Below, piece after piece: positions 17,165 to 25,664 of a stretch of DNA of 64,000 bases (position 1 is its first letter; each line of letters starts with the position of its first letter). The position numbers and the translations under genes were made by a program. The notes beneath the pieces are model-generated. The model was not told the DNA's origin and made no database searches. It saw only the letters and a program-made list of their open reading frames with translations. Source of the DNA: Lachnospiraceae bacterium (GTDB taxonomy: Bacteria > Bacillota_A > Clostridia > Lachnospirales > Lachnospiraceae); assembly GCA_017464645.1 (NCBI GenBank), contig JAFTZF010000002.1, positions 18,036-82,035 on the forward strand, read 5' to 3'.

Positions 17165-17265
17165 CTGCAGCGGGTCGATTTATCGACAAACTTCATTTCT
17201 GCTGCAGTGCGATCCCACGGAGTGTTTGTTGCTCTATAAGACTCTTCATTCTTATAGAGTAACAA
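17165..17265. repeat. Structured intergenic element with nested hairpins
   Basis: Two strong inverted repeats lie side by side. CTGCAGC/GCTGCAG (17165-17207) encloses GTCGAT/ATCGAC. A 16-bp stem, TTGTTGCTCTATAAGA paired with its complement (one mismatch), spans 17226-17265. The region sits between rplT and the CobW gene and codes for nothing recognisable. There is no U-run, so it is not an ordinary terminator; it may be a dispersed repeat or a small structured RNA. Confidence 0.5.
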
Positions 17266-17320
17266 AGCGCTGCCGCACCACCTCTCGGTCATGCTGCAAC
17301 GCTCTGATTTCCTTCAAAAC

Positions 17321-17677
17321 TTATGCTAATTTGGATTTAGCCAGCTCAGCCAGGGTTGCGAAACCTGCTGCATCATTTACTGCCATGTCAGCCAGGATCT
17401 TGCGGTTCATCTCAACACCTGCAAGCTTCAGGCCGTACATGAATTTACTGTAGGATAAGCCGTTCATTCTTGCTGCTGCGTTGATACGAGCGATCCACAG
17501 CTGTCTGAACTGACGCTTTCTTTCTTTTCTTCCTGCATAGGAGCTGGTCAGAGCTCTCATTACGGACTGTTTTGCTACTCTATACTGTTTGCTTCTGGCT
17601 CCTCTGTAACCTTTTGCCAGTTTCAATACGCGATTGTGTCTCTTTTTGGCACCTAAGCCGCCTTTGATTCTTGCCAT
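17321..17677 (-). CDS. rplT: 50S ribosomal protein L20
   Basis: The 118-residue basic protein ([24 protein letters not shown]...) is L20, an early 23S rRNA binder. It is the last gene of infC-rpmI-rplT. In Firmicutes, L20 represses this operon through the leader RNA upstream of infC. Confidence 0.98.
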   Translation of the reverse strand: MARIKGGLGAKKRHNRVLKLAKGYRGARSKQYRVAKQSVMRALTSSYAGRKERKRQFRQLWIARINAAARMNGLSYSKFMYGLKLAGVEMNRKILADMAVNDAAGFATLAELAKSKLA

Positions 17678-17705
17678 CTTCTATTTCCTCCTTGAACTCT
17701 CACTC

Positions 17706-17903
17706 TTATAAGTAGGGTAAAATCTTCTTCATGCTCTTTACATTAGCTGCATCTACAGTGGTTGCTTTTCTAAGATTTCTCTTTCTCTTCTGAGATTTCT
17801 TGGTTAAGATATGGCTCTTATAAGCTTTCATTCTCTTTAACTGACCGGTACCTGTTTTCTTGAAACGTTTTGCAGCTGCTCTGCTTGTCTTAATCTTGGG
17901 CAT
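17706..17903 (-). CDS. rpmI: 50S ribosomal protein L35
   Basis: The 65-residue basic protein [20 protein letters not shown]... is L35. It lies between infC and rplT in the standard order, with AGGAGG upstream. Confidence 0.98.
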   Translation of the reverse strand: MPKIKTSRAAAKRFKKTGTGQLKRMKAYKSHILTKKSQKRKRNLRKATTVDAANVKSMKKILPYL

Positions 17904-17965
17904 TGTATATTCCTCCTGTACTTATTGTCTCTTTTTATTTTAACTAAAACCGAACCCTGGACAGG

Positions 17966-18472
17966 TTAACGCTTTTCTGTTAAAAACATGATCATCTGTC
18001 TGCCTTCCAGCTTGGGGGCCTTTTCCACCGTCGCTATATCAGACACCTTCTCTGCAAACACATCGAGAATCTGCTTGCTGCTCTGTACGTGAGCCATCTC
18101 TCTACCGCGGAACCGCAGTGTAACCTTTACCTTGTCACCCTTCTGGATGAACTTTCTGGCTGCTGCTGCCTTGGTGTTCAAGTCATTCTCTTCAATGTTT
18201 GGTGATAAACGAACCTCTTTGATCTCAATGGTTTTCTGTTTCTTCTTTGCTTCTTTTTCCTTACGGCCCTGCTCGTACTTGTACTTACCGTAGTCGATAA
18301 TCTTGCATACGGGCGGTTTGGCTGTGGGTGCGATCTTCACCAGATCCAGCTCTGCCTCTCTGGCCATGCGCAGCGCATCCTTTGTAGGCATGATGCCCAG
18401 CTGCTCTCCATCTTCTCCGATCAGACGTACTTCTTTGTCTCTGATCTGTTCGTTAATCATTAAATCGCTAAT
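17966..18472 (-). CDS. infC: Translation initiation factor IF-3, probable AUU start
   Basis: The product is IF-3: the N-terminal domain INEQIRDKEVRLIGEDGEQLG and the C-terminal domain with FRGREMAH. The first ATG is at 18460, but the only good ribosome-binding site (GAGGAGG) is 20 nt before it. That site is 8 nt before an in-frame ATT at 18470-18472. Starting at ATT gives a 168-residue protein beginning (M)SDLMINEQIR, close to the N-terminus of B. subtilis IF-3, which also uses AUU. An AUU start lets IF-3 repress its own translation. Confidence 0.93.
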   Translation of the reverse strand: MSDLMINEQIRDKEVRLIGEDGEQLGIMPTKDALRMAREAELDLVKIAPTAKPPVCKIIDYGKYKYEQGRKEKEAKKKQKTIEIKEVRLSPNIEENDLNTKAAAARKFIQKGDKVKVTLRFRGREMAHVQSSKQILDVFAEKVSDIATVEKAPKLEGRQMIMFLTEKR

Positions 18473-18646
18473 GGTTTTGCCCTCCTCAATTCGGCTTTTT
18501 CAAAAGCTAAAAATAAAATAAAAAAGTGGATAGTCAGACCATCCACACCAATCACTGAAGTCACAGGAACCCTGCAAATTCACCTGATATAAACCCGAGT
18601 CGCCTCATTGCGCTAAGGTGAGAGTGGATACTCTGCTTTCTTTTAC
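18473..18646 (-). promoter_or_regulatory. infC operon leader with attenuator (L20-type leader)
   Basis: About 170 nt separate the promoter from infC. The leader ends in an intrinsic terminator (18520-18546). An upstream segment, AGTATCCACTC at about 18622-18632, is complementary to the 5' arm of that terminator (GTGGAT), so an alternative antiterminator pairing is possible. This position and logic match the L20-responsive leaders of Firmicutes infC operons. I did not verify the L20-binding core. Confidence 0.6.
18520..18546 (-). terminator. Attenuator hairpin in the infC leader
   Basis: On the reverse strand GTGGATGGT and ACTATCCAC pair over 9 bp (one G-U) around CTG and are followed directly by six T. 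It lies between the promoter and infC, so it must be regulated for the operon to be expressed. Confidence 0.8.
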
Positions 18647-18652
18647 CCGACT

Positions 18653-18681
18653 ATGTTACCACACATTCCAAATGGTGTCAA
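18653..18681 (-). promoter_or_regulatory. Strong promoter of infC-rpmI-rplT
   Basis: Reverse-strand consensus -35 TTGACA (18676-18681) and -10 TAACAT (18653-18658) with a 17-nt spacer. Confidence 0.75.
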
Positions 18682-18771
18682 CCACTTTTTTAGGAATTTT
18701 TCATCCTTTTCCTGTGCTTTTCATAATATAACAACAGGTCTTTTTTATCAAGAACTTTTAGGAGGAATTTC

Positions 18772-19488
18772 ATGCGTATTTTAATCGGGGGACTAAAAGG
18801 ACAGACCCGGAACTATGAGCAGGCACTGAAGGTGCTGGGGGCTCACCCCAGCACCTTGCTGCCGGAGCTTTCTTTTGACGACAGCGGTTCTGATGATCTT
18901 TCAGAAGATTTTCACGGGCTGCTGCTGCCCGGCGGCGGCGACATCCACCCCGGCTTCTTTGGCCAACCAAACTTAGGCAGTTCAAATATCAATCCCCAGC
19001 TGGACTCTCAGCAGTTTGCCCTGTTCCACACTTTTTTTAAGGCCGGCAAACCCATCCTTGGCATCTGCAAAGGAATGCAGATCATCAATGTGGCTCTTGG
19101 CGGAACGATCCTGCAGGATCTGCCCAAGCAGGCCCGCAGCATACACGCCTACGCAGAGGCCGACCAAATACACGATACCCAAATCCTGCCGGGTACGTTT
19201 TTACACCGGCTCTACGGAGATTCCCTGGTCACCAACAGCGCCCACCACCAGGCCATTGACCGGCTGGGGCAGGGACTTATGGCAGCTCAGTACGGCCCGG
19301 AAGGCGTAATAGAAGGTTTCTTTCACACCTCCCGGCCCATCCTTGGTGTCCAGTGGCATCCTGAGCGCCTGCATCTGAGTCCGGCCGCTTCCGGTGCAGA
19401 GTTGCCTAACGCAAAAAACCCGGAAACCAGCAACGGTTTCCGGATTCTCACTTATTTTTTATCTCTTTGCCAAAGCAAATCCAATTAA
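18772..19488 (+). CDS. Class I glutamine amidotransferase-like hydrolase (peptidase C26, PuuD-like)
   Basis: The 238-residue protein has LLLPGGGDIHP, the nucleophile elbow GICKGMQ (Cys near residue 101) and the catalytic His-Glu in VQWHPE. This is the fold of gamma-glutamyl-gamma-aminobutyrate hydrolases. It would cleave a gamma-glutamyl amide, but no putrescine pathway genes are adjacent, so the substrate is open. The ribosome-binding site is AGGAGG. Its last codons overlap a terminator of the convergent gene. Confidence 0.87.
   Translation: MRILIGGLKGQTRNYEQALKVLGAHPSTLLPELSFDDSGSDDLSEDFHGLLLPGGGDIHPGFFGQPNLGSSNINPQLDSQQFALFHTFFKAGKPILGICKGMQIINVALGGTILQDLPKQARSIHAYAEADQIHDTQILPGTFLHRLYGDSLVTNSAHHQAIDRLGQGLMAAQYGPEGVIEGFFHTSRPILGVQWHPERLHLSPAASGAELPNAKNPETSNGFRILTYFLSLCQSKSN
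19413..19443 (-). terminator. Terminator of the CNNM/CBS gene, inside the opposing CDS
   Basis: On the reverse strand CCGGAAACC and GGTTTCCGG form a 9-bp stem with a 6-nt loop, followed by GTTTTTTGC. It lies 40 nt beyond the CNNM/CBS stop and within the last 25 codons of the convergent C26 hydrolase gene. Confidence 0.75.
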
Positions 19489-20759
19489 TCTTCCTCTTCT
19501 TCCGGCTCTTCAGGCAGATAGATATGAACCTTGTCAATGCGGTTCTTATCAATCTCATCTACCACCAGGCGAATACCTGAGTCTGTCACCACAGATTCTC
19601 CTGCCTGGGGCAGCCGGTCCAGAAGCTCGATAATGATTCCGCCAACGGAATCATAATCCTCCGAATACAGGTTCACACCAATCTGGTCATTTAAGTCCTC
19701 CAGCTTGGTGGAGCCTTCTACGATGTACTCCTGATCGCTGATTTCCTGAATCAGGTTTTCCTCTTCCTGGTCGTATTCGTCACGAATCTCTCCTACGATC
19801 TCTTCCAGCAGATCTTCCAGTGTTACCAGACCTGCGGTAGCTCCGTACTCATCCAGTACAATGGCCAGGTTAATTGAATTTTCCCGCATCTCCAGCATCA
19901 GCTCAGAGGTCTTTTTATGTTCATGAGTAAAATACGCTTCCCGGAGAATATGCTCTACCCGGAACGATTCTTTATCCTCATAAAGCAGCAGGTCTTTCAC
20001 ATTAATGATACCTACCACATTATCCGTGGTATCTTCGTATACAGGCAGACGCGTAAACATGCAGTCCTTATATACCTGAAGAGTTTCCTCATAAGTGGTG
20101 CCTACTTCCAGGCAAACCATATCCACTCGGGGAACCATAATATCTTTGGCAAGATGATCATCCAGATCAAACACGTTGTTGATCATCTTGCGCTCTTCAC
20201 TTTCGATCTCTCCGTCCTCGTGGCTCTCATCCACAATGCTGCGGATTTCAATCTCCGTGAAAGTATCAGCCTTTTTATCAGGCTTCATTCCAAACATACG
20301 CATGATCCCATGGGACACCCCGTTGATCAAAATACTGACAGGTGTAATCAATCTGGTCCATGCATAAATGGGTGTTGCATACAGAAGGGCCAGCCTCTCT
20401 GCAAAACTGGTGGCACAGTTCTTGGGTGTGATCTCACCAAAAATCAGAACTACTACCGTAACAATACCGGTAGCAATACCGGCTCCGGCACTCTTAAAAT
20501 GTTCTGTGGCCAATACGGTAGCCAGAGATGTCATACCGATATTTACTATGTTGTTTCCTATGAGGATCGCGCTCAGCATACGGGACGGCTCATCAATCAG
20601 CTTAAATACTATCTTGGCCTTTTTGTTTCCCTCCTCCATCATGGTCCTGATCCGAATCTTATTTACGGTTGTCAGCGCAGTTTCCGCAGAGGAAAAAAAT
20701 GCGGACAATGCCAATAGCACAACTAAAATTCCTAGCTGTATGGCGTCACTTGAATCCAA
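19485..20759 (-). CDS. Hemolysin-family CNNM/CBS-pair membrane protein
   Basis: The 424-residue product has a CNNM (DUF21) membrane domain with about four helices (1-150, LALSAFFSSAETALTTVNK...GEITPKN). A CBS pair follows (about 200-320, IMVPRVDMVCLE...LVTLEDLLEEIVGEI), then a C-terminal CorC_HlyC domain. These proteins are implicated in Mg2+ or other divalent-ion export despite the hemolysin name. The C-terminus is strongly acidic. It has a good promoter and a leader hairpin. Confidence 0.92.
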   Translation of the reverse strand: MDSSDAIQLGILVVLLALSAFFSSAETALTTVNKIRIRTMMEEGNKKAKIVFKLIDEPSRMLSAILIGNNIVNIGMTSLATVLATEHFKSAGAGIATGIVTVVVLIFGEITPKNCATSFAERLALLYATPIYAWTRLITPVSILINGVSHGIMRMFGMKPDKKADTFTEIEIRSIVDESHEDGEIESEERKMINNVFDLDDHLAKDIMVPRVDMVCLEVGTTYEETLQVYKDCMFTRLPVYEDTTDNVVGIINVKDLLLYEDKESFRVEHILREAYFTHEHKKTSELMLEMRENSINLAIVLDEYGATAGLVTLEDLLEEIVGEIRDEYDQEEENLIQEISDQEYIVEGSTKLEDLNDQIGVNLYSEDYDSVGGIIIELLDRLPQAGESVVTDSGIRLVVDEIDKNRIDKVHIYLPEEPEEEED

Positions 20760-20783
20760 AAAATTTCACTCCTTTGTTTTATG

Positions 20784-20804
20784 GGATATGGCCTCACCAT
20801 ATCC
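20784..20804 (-). repeat. Perfect leader hairpin before the CNNM/CBS gene
   Basis: GGATATGG and CCATATCC pair perfectly across a 5-nt loop in the short 5' leader, just upstream of the ribosome-binding site. It could affect mRNA stability or translation; no riboswitch class is recognised. Confidence 0.45.
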
Positions 20805-20828
20805 GTTTTAGATAGATATACAATCTAG

Positions 20829-20857
20829 ACTATACAATATTCAGGAAATAATTGCAA
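20829..20857 (-). promoter_or_regulatory. Promoter of the CNNM/CBS gene
   Basis: Reverse-strand -35 TTGCAA (20852-20857) and -10 TATAGT (20829-20834) with a 17-nt spacer. Confidence 0.65.
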
Positions 20858-20888
20858 GCAGAATTTGCTGAGTACAGTCTCTGCACGC

Positions 20889-20919
20889 AAAAACAGCGGC
20901 CTGTCTAAAGACAAGCCGC
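20889..20919 (-). terminator. Terminator of the sortase gene
   Basis: On the reverse strand GCGGCTTGTC and GACAGGCCGC form a 10-bp stem (one G-U) with a TTTA loop, followed by TGTTTTTG. Confidence 0.8.
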
Positions 20920-20932
20920 CGATATAACCTAA

Positions 20933-21757
20933 TTAATACTCATCAATCAGAACTGCTGTTACCAGATATCTGAGATTGTCATGATTTCTGATACAGGTAG
21001 ATAAGGTCAGGATCTTATCACCGTACTCCACTTCTACATCTTCATTAAAGTGACCGTTGGAAGCTTTCAACTCGTCAATAAACTGATTGAAATCCTCTTC
21101 ATTATCATAATCAAGATAATTGGGCAGATATGTATCTGAAAAACCTACCGCTGAGAAGATCTGATACAGATGGGTTTCGCCCGGCATATAGATATAGATA
21201 TACGGATTTTCCTCTATCTTTCCTTTTTCCTCATAATCATGAAGGCTGCCAAACATGGTCTTGTTGATCATGTTATGTCCGTAAACAACGGTATGTGTGG
21301 CAGACATATCAATGGGATGTATGGACTCCGTGTAAATACTGCCCGGAAGTCCGCTCTTTCCTTCTATGGTGTGATTCAGATAATAGGTGTCGTCTGTAGC
21401 ATGCTGCACCATCGGATAGTCCACCTGGGTTCCGGGAATCTCGATCCATGCAAACATATCCGGATAATCATTACAGATAAGATTTTCAAAATCAATGGTA
21501 TTTTTTCTATGTAACGGATTGTCATCGTCGCTGGATCCATTTTCTATATTTGTATCTTTCTGTCCGCGCAACTGGGAGTAGACATCCTCCGCCTCCTCCT
21601 GGCGACCATTGGAAACAAGCAGACCGATCAAAAGAGCAAGCAAAAGGACAAAGGTCACAACGCATATAATGCAGCCAATCCAATACGCTTTCTTTTTCTT
21701 TCTCATATATCTCATGTATTTTTTAACGGCTTTCCACTTTTCTTTCAGCTTTTCCAT
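20933..21757 (-). CDS. Class B sortase
   Basis: The 274-residue protein has a short basic cytoplasmic tail and one membrane helix (about 25-50), followed by an extracellular sortase domain. The catalytic His is in VVYGHNM, the Cys in LTLSTCIRN and the Arg in DNLRYLV. Class B sortases attach specific proteins to peptidoglycan, often NPxTN-type. No clear sorting-signal substrate is encoded in this window, so the target lies elsewhere. GGAGA ribosome-binding site, own promoter and own terminator: it is monocistronic. Confidence 0.92.
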   Translation of the reverse strand: MEKLKEKWKAVKKYMRYMRKKKKAYWIGCIICVVTFVLLLALLIGLLVSNGRQEEAEDVYSQLRGQKDTNIENGSSDDDNPLHRKNTIDFENLICNDYPDMFAWIEIPGTQVDYPMVQHATDDTYYLNHTIEGKSGLPGSIYTESIHPIDMSATHTVVYGHNMINKTMFGSLHDYEEKGKIEENPYIYIYMPGETHLYQIFSAVGFSDTYLPNYLDYDNEEDFNQFIDELKASNGHFNEDVEVEYGDKILTLSTCIRNHDNLRYLVTAVLIDEY

Positions 21758-21790
21758 AAATCATTCTCCTTCCGTAGTGCCATCATCATA

Positions 21791-21819
21791 ATCTTAACAC
21801 AGCCGGAAATAAATGTCCA
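21791..21819 (-). promoter_or_regulatory. Promoter of the sortase gene
   Basis: Reverse-strand TGGACA (21814-21819) and TAAGAT (21791-21796) with a 17-nt spacer. Confidence 0.55.
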
Positions 21820-21938
21820 CCGTTTCGTGCTTTGTAAAATCTTAATTTTTACTGTAGTTTGTCTTCTTAAAAAACATAGTTCCGGAATCGACTGCATATA
21901 TTGGGATAAGTTCTGAAATTTTAATTGTGGAGGAAAAC

Positions 21939-22313
21939 ATGGAAAAAGGACAAAACATTTCCGCATCGATTCTGCGTATACTGAAAGCACTTGTAACTGC
22001 CTATGTGTTGACCGGTGTGCTGCTGCTTCTGCTGGCATTTCTGCTCTATCAATTCCAGCTCTCCCGCTCTGCCGTAAATATTGGTATCCTGGCCGTTTAT
22101 ATTCTGTCCTGCTTTGTATCAGGTTTCCTGGAAGGTAAAATCATGGGAACCCGGAAATTTCTGTGGGGAGCCGTGGTAGGATTTCTCTATTTTGCACTGC
22201 TGACTTTGATTTCCCTGGCAGTCAATCACGGCTTTGACAGCACCTCATCGAATTTTGTGACCACATTGATTCTATGTACAGCCGGAGGAACCCTGGGCGG
22301 CATGTTATCTTAG
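21939..22313 (+). CDS. TIGR04086 family membrane protein
   Basis: The 124-residue protein has four predicted membrane helices and the conserved GGTLGGML end of TIGR04086, a Clostridia/Bacilli family related to YrzE and of unknown function. A GTG 12 nt upstream is in frame, but GGAGG lies immediately before the ATG at 21939, so that start is used. Confidence 0.82.
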   Translation: MEKGQNISASILRILKALVTAYVLTGVLLLLLAFLLYQFQLSRSAVNIGILAVYILSCFVSGFLEGKIMGTRKFLWGAVVGFLYFALLTLISLAVNHGFDSTSSNFVTTLILCTAGGTLGGMLS

Positions 22314-22415
22314 AAAAAACTGCTATGATAAAAATAAGGATTTCTAATATCCAGATGTCAGCAGAAGCCTCGTGGACAGCGGATACAGAAATCCTTATTT
22401 CTTTTAGCAGTTTTT
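22314..22415. repeat. About 100-bp near-palindrome between convergent genes
   Basis: Outer arms AAAAAACTGCTA and TAGCAGTTTTT and inner arms AAATAAGGATTTCT and AGAAATCCTTATTT pair around a central segment of about 40 nt. It starts right after the TIGR04086 stop and ends just beyond the DUF1540 stop. T-tracts at both ends suit a bidirectional terminator; the size and double arms also resemble a small MITE-like repeat. Confidence 0.65.
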
Positions 22416-22416
22416 C

Positions 22417-22740
22417 CTAATCACACTTACAGCGGAAGGATGCACACTCTGTCTCCTGACATTCACAGGCTGTGCTTCCTGCTACGCTGATGTGGTTTGC
22501 ATGACATTTGGAGTTTTCATTAAAAGTACAGGTTGTAGCCTGGCAATAAATCTCAGTAGCCTTGGCAGGAGTTCCTGTCTCTGCCGCATTCTGCGCGCCT
22601 TCGCCACGTTCGCGGAAGCTGGTACAGAAGGTGTCGCGGGTATGCTTTGCATCTGTTCCCTCTACTTTAATATTGTCCTTACTGCAGCTATGATCCTTGT
22701 TATAAACACAAGTTAAAACGGTACAATCCAGATTTGTCAT
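22417..22740 (-). CDS. Cys-rich protein with two DUF1540 domains
   Basis: The 107-residue product contains two copies of DUF1540: CTVLTCVYNKDHSCSKDNI...DTFCTSF near 6-42, and CQATTCTFNENSKCHANHI...TECASF near 66-102. Each has four cysteines spaced for metal binding. DUF1540 proteins are common in spore-forming Clostridia, and their role is unknown. AAGGAGG precedes the ATG. Confidence 0.9.
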   Translation of the reverse strand: MTNLDCTVLTCVYNKDHSCSKDNIKVEGTDAKHTRDTFCTSFRERGEGAQNAAETGTPAKATEIYCQATTCTFNENSKCHANHISVAGSTACECQETECASFRCKCD

Positions 22741-22827
22741 GATTTTTCCTCCTTATAGATATTTTCTCAAATATTATTTGAAGAAGAAAAAATTTTATAC
22801 TTCTTATGAAAAATATTTTTTAATCAT

Positions 22828-24129
22828 TTATAAAATATCTATGTATTCTCCGCTTAAAGCCTTGTTCATGCTTCTCACTGCACAGAACTTGCCGCACATG
22901 GAACAGCTCTCCTCAATTTCCGGCTTTCTTTCCTGACGAATCCTCTTTGCAGTTTCCGGGTCCAGGGAACACTCCCACTGTTTTTCCCAGTCAAAGGTTC
23001 TTCTTGCATCCGCCATGGCATCATCCAGGTCTCTTGCATGAGGAATATGCTTGGCAATATCCGCTGCATGAGCTGCAATCTTTGATGCAATAATGCCTTG
23101 CTTTACGTCCTCCACATTAGGCAACGCAAGATGCTCCGCAGGTGTCACATAGCAAAGGAAGGCTGCTCCTGCAGAGGCCGCAACGGCTCCGCCAATGGCA
23201 GAGGTAATATGGTCATATCCGGGCGCAATATCTGTTACAATGGGACCCAGCACATAAAACGGGGCACCCATACAGATGGTCTGCTGCAGCTTCATATTCG
23301 CTTCAATCTGATCAAGCGGCATGTGCCCCGGTCCTTCTACCATGACCTGCACATCTTTTTCCCAGGCCCGTTTGGTAAGCTCTCCCAGTCGGACAAGCTC
23401 TTCTATCTGACATACATCACTTGCATCCGCAAGGCACCCGGGACGGCAGGCATCGCCCAGAGAAATTGTTACATCATATTCTCTGCAGATCTCCAGGATT
23501 TCATCAAAATATTCGTAAAAAGGATTTTCTTCTCCTGTCATGCTCATCCATGCAAATACCAGAGAACCGCCGCGGGAAACAATATTCATCTTCCTCTTGT
23601 GCTTCTTTATCTGTTCAATGGTCTTTCTGGTGATGCCGCAATGCAAAGTAACAAAATCCACACCATCTTCTGCATGAAGCCGGATCACATCAATAAAATC
23701 TTTGGCCGTAAGGGCTGCCAGATCTCTCTGGTAATGGATAACACTATCGTATACGGGTACTGTGCCGATCATGGCCGGGCATTCACTTGTGAGCTTTCTG
23801 CGGAAGGGCTGAGTATTTCCATGAGAAGAAAGGTCCATGATCGCTTCTGCTCCCATATCCACTGCTGCCATTACCTTTTTCATCTCGATATCATAATCCT
23901 TGCAATCTCTGGACACACCCAGATTCACATTGATTTTCGTACGAAGCATGGATCCTACACCATTGGGCTCTAAACACTTATGTAATTTGTTTGCACAGAT
24001 TGCCACCTGGCCCTTTGCCACAAGCGCTCTTATTTCTTCCGGACTGCGATATTCCTTTTGGGCTACTGCCTTCATTTCTCCTGTTATAATTCCTTTTTTT
24101 GCAGCCTCCATTTGGGTATGATACATCAT
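22828..24129 (-). CDS. thiC: Phosphomethylpyrimidine synthase ThiC
   Basis: The 433-residue enzyme converts aminoimidazole ribotide to HMP-phosphate by radical SAM chemistry. The C-terminal cluster reads CSMCGKFC, spaced C-x2-C-x3-C, one residue tighter than the C-x2-C-x4-C of E. coli-type ThiC. The N-terminal domain of the long proteobacterial form is absent, as is usual in Clostridia. Conserved THxG and GPGH motifs are present ([20 protein letters not shown]). The start overlaps the thiD stop as ATGA. Confidence 0.96.
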   Translation of the reverse strand: MMYHTQMEAAKKGIITGEMKAVAQKEYRSPEEIRALVAKGQVAICANKLHKCLEPNGVGSMLRTKINVNLGVSRDCKDYDIEMKKVMAAVDMGAEAIMDLSSHGNTQPFRRKLTSECPAMIGTVPVYDSVIHYQRDLAALTAKDFIDVIRLHAEDGVDFVTLHCGITRKTIEQIKKHKRKMNIVSRGGSLVFAWMSMTGEENPFYEYFDEILEICREYDVTISLGDACRPGCLADASDVCQIEELVRLGELTKRAWEKDVQVMVEGPGHMPLDQIEANMKLQQTICMGAPFYVLGPIVTDIAPGYDHITSAIGGAVAASAGAAFLCYVTPAEHLALPNVEDVKQGIIASKIAAHAADIAKHIPHARDLDDAMADARRTFDWEKQWECSLDPETAKRIRQERKPEIEESCSMCGKFCAVRSMNKALSGEYIDIL

Positions 24130-24935
24130 AATATTGCCTCCTTTGCAAATTCTCCCTGCAGATCAAACGCATGATTCATCGGTCCGCTTCCTTTTCCCAG
24201 ATCCAGCATAACCAAAAGGGCTCCCGACAAGTAATCCTTTGCCCTTTCAATAGAATCCTCCAGGCAATACCCCTTTGCAAGATTGGAGGCAATGGCCGAT
24301 GAAAGGGTGCATCCGGTTCCGTGGGTGTTGGGATTCTCGATTCGTTTTCCCATGATCCACTTGGCCCTTCCGCCCTCATAGAACAAGTCATTTGCGTCAT
24401 TTACCCGGTGTCCGCCCTTTACGAGCACAGCAGTTCCGTATTCCTTTCCGATGATTTCCGCGGCCTTTTCCATCTCTTCGCTTGTACGGATCTGGATCCC
24501 GGAAAGGATTTCGGCCTCGGGAATGTTGGGGGTTACAAGGGTCGCCAATGGAAGCAGTTCCTTCTTCAGTGTCCGGACAGAGTCCTCTGTAATGAGCCTG
24601 GAGCCGCTTGTTGCTGCCATGACGGGATCCACAACGATATTGGCAGCCTCGTATGTGCGAAGGCGCTCTGCCATGGTTTCTATCAGAGCCCCGGAAGAAA
24701 CCATTCCTATTTTGACCGCGTCCGGACGAATATCCGTAAAAATGCAGTCCATCTGCTGCTTTAAAAATGCCGGCGTAACCTCAAGGATCGCCGCAACACC
24801 GGTTGTGTTCTGGGCTGTCAGTGCAGTAATTGCACTCATGGCATAAACACCATTCATGGTCATTGTTTTTATATCTGCCTGAATGCCGGCGCCTCCGCTG
24901 GAGTCCGACCCCGCGATTGTTAATGCTGTTTTCAT
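24126..24935 (-). CDS. thiD: Hydroxymethylpyrimidine/phosphomethylpyrimidine kinase ThiD
   Basis: The 269-residue ribokinase-family enzyme phosphorylates HMP and HMP-P. It has [19 protein letters not shown] at the N-terminus, KIGMVSS, and the anion hole/catalytic Asp region [13 protein letters not shown]. The ATG at 24935, with AGGAGA 6 nt upstream, is chosen over an in-frame start nine codons earlier. Four-base overlap with thiC. Confidence 0.96.
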   Translation of the reverse strand: MKTALTIAGSDSSGGAGIQADIKTMTMNGVYAMSAITALTAQNTTGVAAILEVTPAFLKQQMDCIFTDIRPDAVKIGMVSSGALIETMAERLRTYEAANIVVDPVMAATSGSRLITEDSVRTLKKELLPLATLVTPNIPEAEILSGIQIRTSEEMEKAAEIIGKEYGTAVLVKGGHRVNDANDLFYEGGRAKWIMGKRIENPNTHGTGCTLSSAIASNLAKGYCLEDSIERAKDYLSGALLVMLDLGKGSGPMNHAFDLQGEFAKEAIL

Positions 24936-25034
24936 ACTGTTCTCCTTTCTTCTGAACCTCACATTAATTTTGTATAGCGACAGAAAGTGGTGCCCCCGAT
25001 CTGCCGCTTTTTATGTAAAATATATTTACATCTT

Positions 25035-25664
25035 TTAAAACATTCGTCCTGCAGCCAGTTTTAATTCCTCAGCTGCTTTTTGGGGATTTTCCGCCTTCAT
25101 GATGGCTGATACCACGCAGATGCCGGAAATCGCAATGCCTCTTAACACCTCTATGTTCTCTTTGTTTAAGCCGCCTATTGCATTGACGGGAATGGGGACC
25201 GCTTTGCAGATATCCGCCAGCGTCTCCGTAGAGGTGAGGATGGTCTTTACCTTGGTGGTGGTTGGGTAAATGGCTCCCACGCCCAGGTAGTCCGCACCCT
25301 GTTCATAGGCCTCCAGGGCCTGCTCCACGGTCTTTGCCGTTGCCCCGATGATAATGTCTTGCCCCAGAATCCTCCTTGCAATGTAAATCGGCAGATCACT
25401 CTGTCCCAGATGAACTCCTTCCGCCCCTATTGCAAGGGCCACATCGATTCTGTCATCAATGATCAGCGGAACCTGATACGCCCGGGCTATCTCATGGACC
25501 TTTTCCGCAAGAGCCATGTACTCCCGGGTACTCTTGTCCTTTTCCCGAAGCTGAAGCAGGGTCACCCCGCCCTTCAGGGCCTCCTCGGTCTTCTGCAAAA
25601 ATATTTCTTCACGCATTCCCGTGCTGTCGGTAATAAAATAAAGACTTGGGTCAAATGTTTTCAA
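25035..25664 (-). CDS. thiE: Thiamine-phosphate synthase ThiE
   Basis: The 209-residue TIM-barrel enzyme joins HMP-PP and HET-P to form thiamine phosphate. Typical segments are LLQLREKDKS near residue 36, HLGQSDLP, DYLGVGAIYPTTTK and VNAIGGL. It starts at TTG (25664) with GGAGG 9 nt upstream, overlapping the thiM 3' end by 14 nt. About 100 nt without a gene separate it from thiD. Confidence 0.95.
   Translation of the reverse strand: MKTFDPSLYFITDSTGMREEIFLQKTEEALKGGVTLLQLREKDKSTREYMALAEKVHEIARAYQVPLIIDDRIDVALAIGAEGVHLGQSDLPIYIARRILGQDIIIGATAKTVEQALEAYEQGADYLGVGAIYPTTTKVKTILTSTETLADICKAVPIPVNAIGGLNKENIEVLRGIAISGICVVSAIMKAENPQKAAEELKLAAGRMF

Noticed and set aside
19485..20759. Hemolysin, meaning a toxin
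   Set aside because: The domain set CNNM + CBS pair + CorC_HlyC belongs to ion-transport-related membrane proteins; the hemolysin label is historical.
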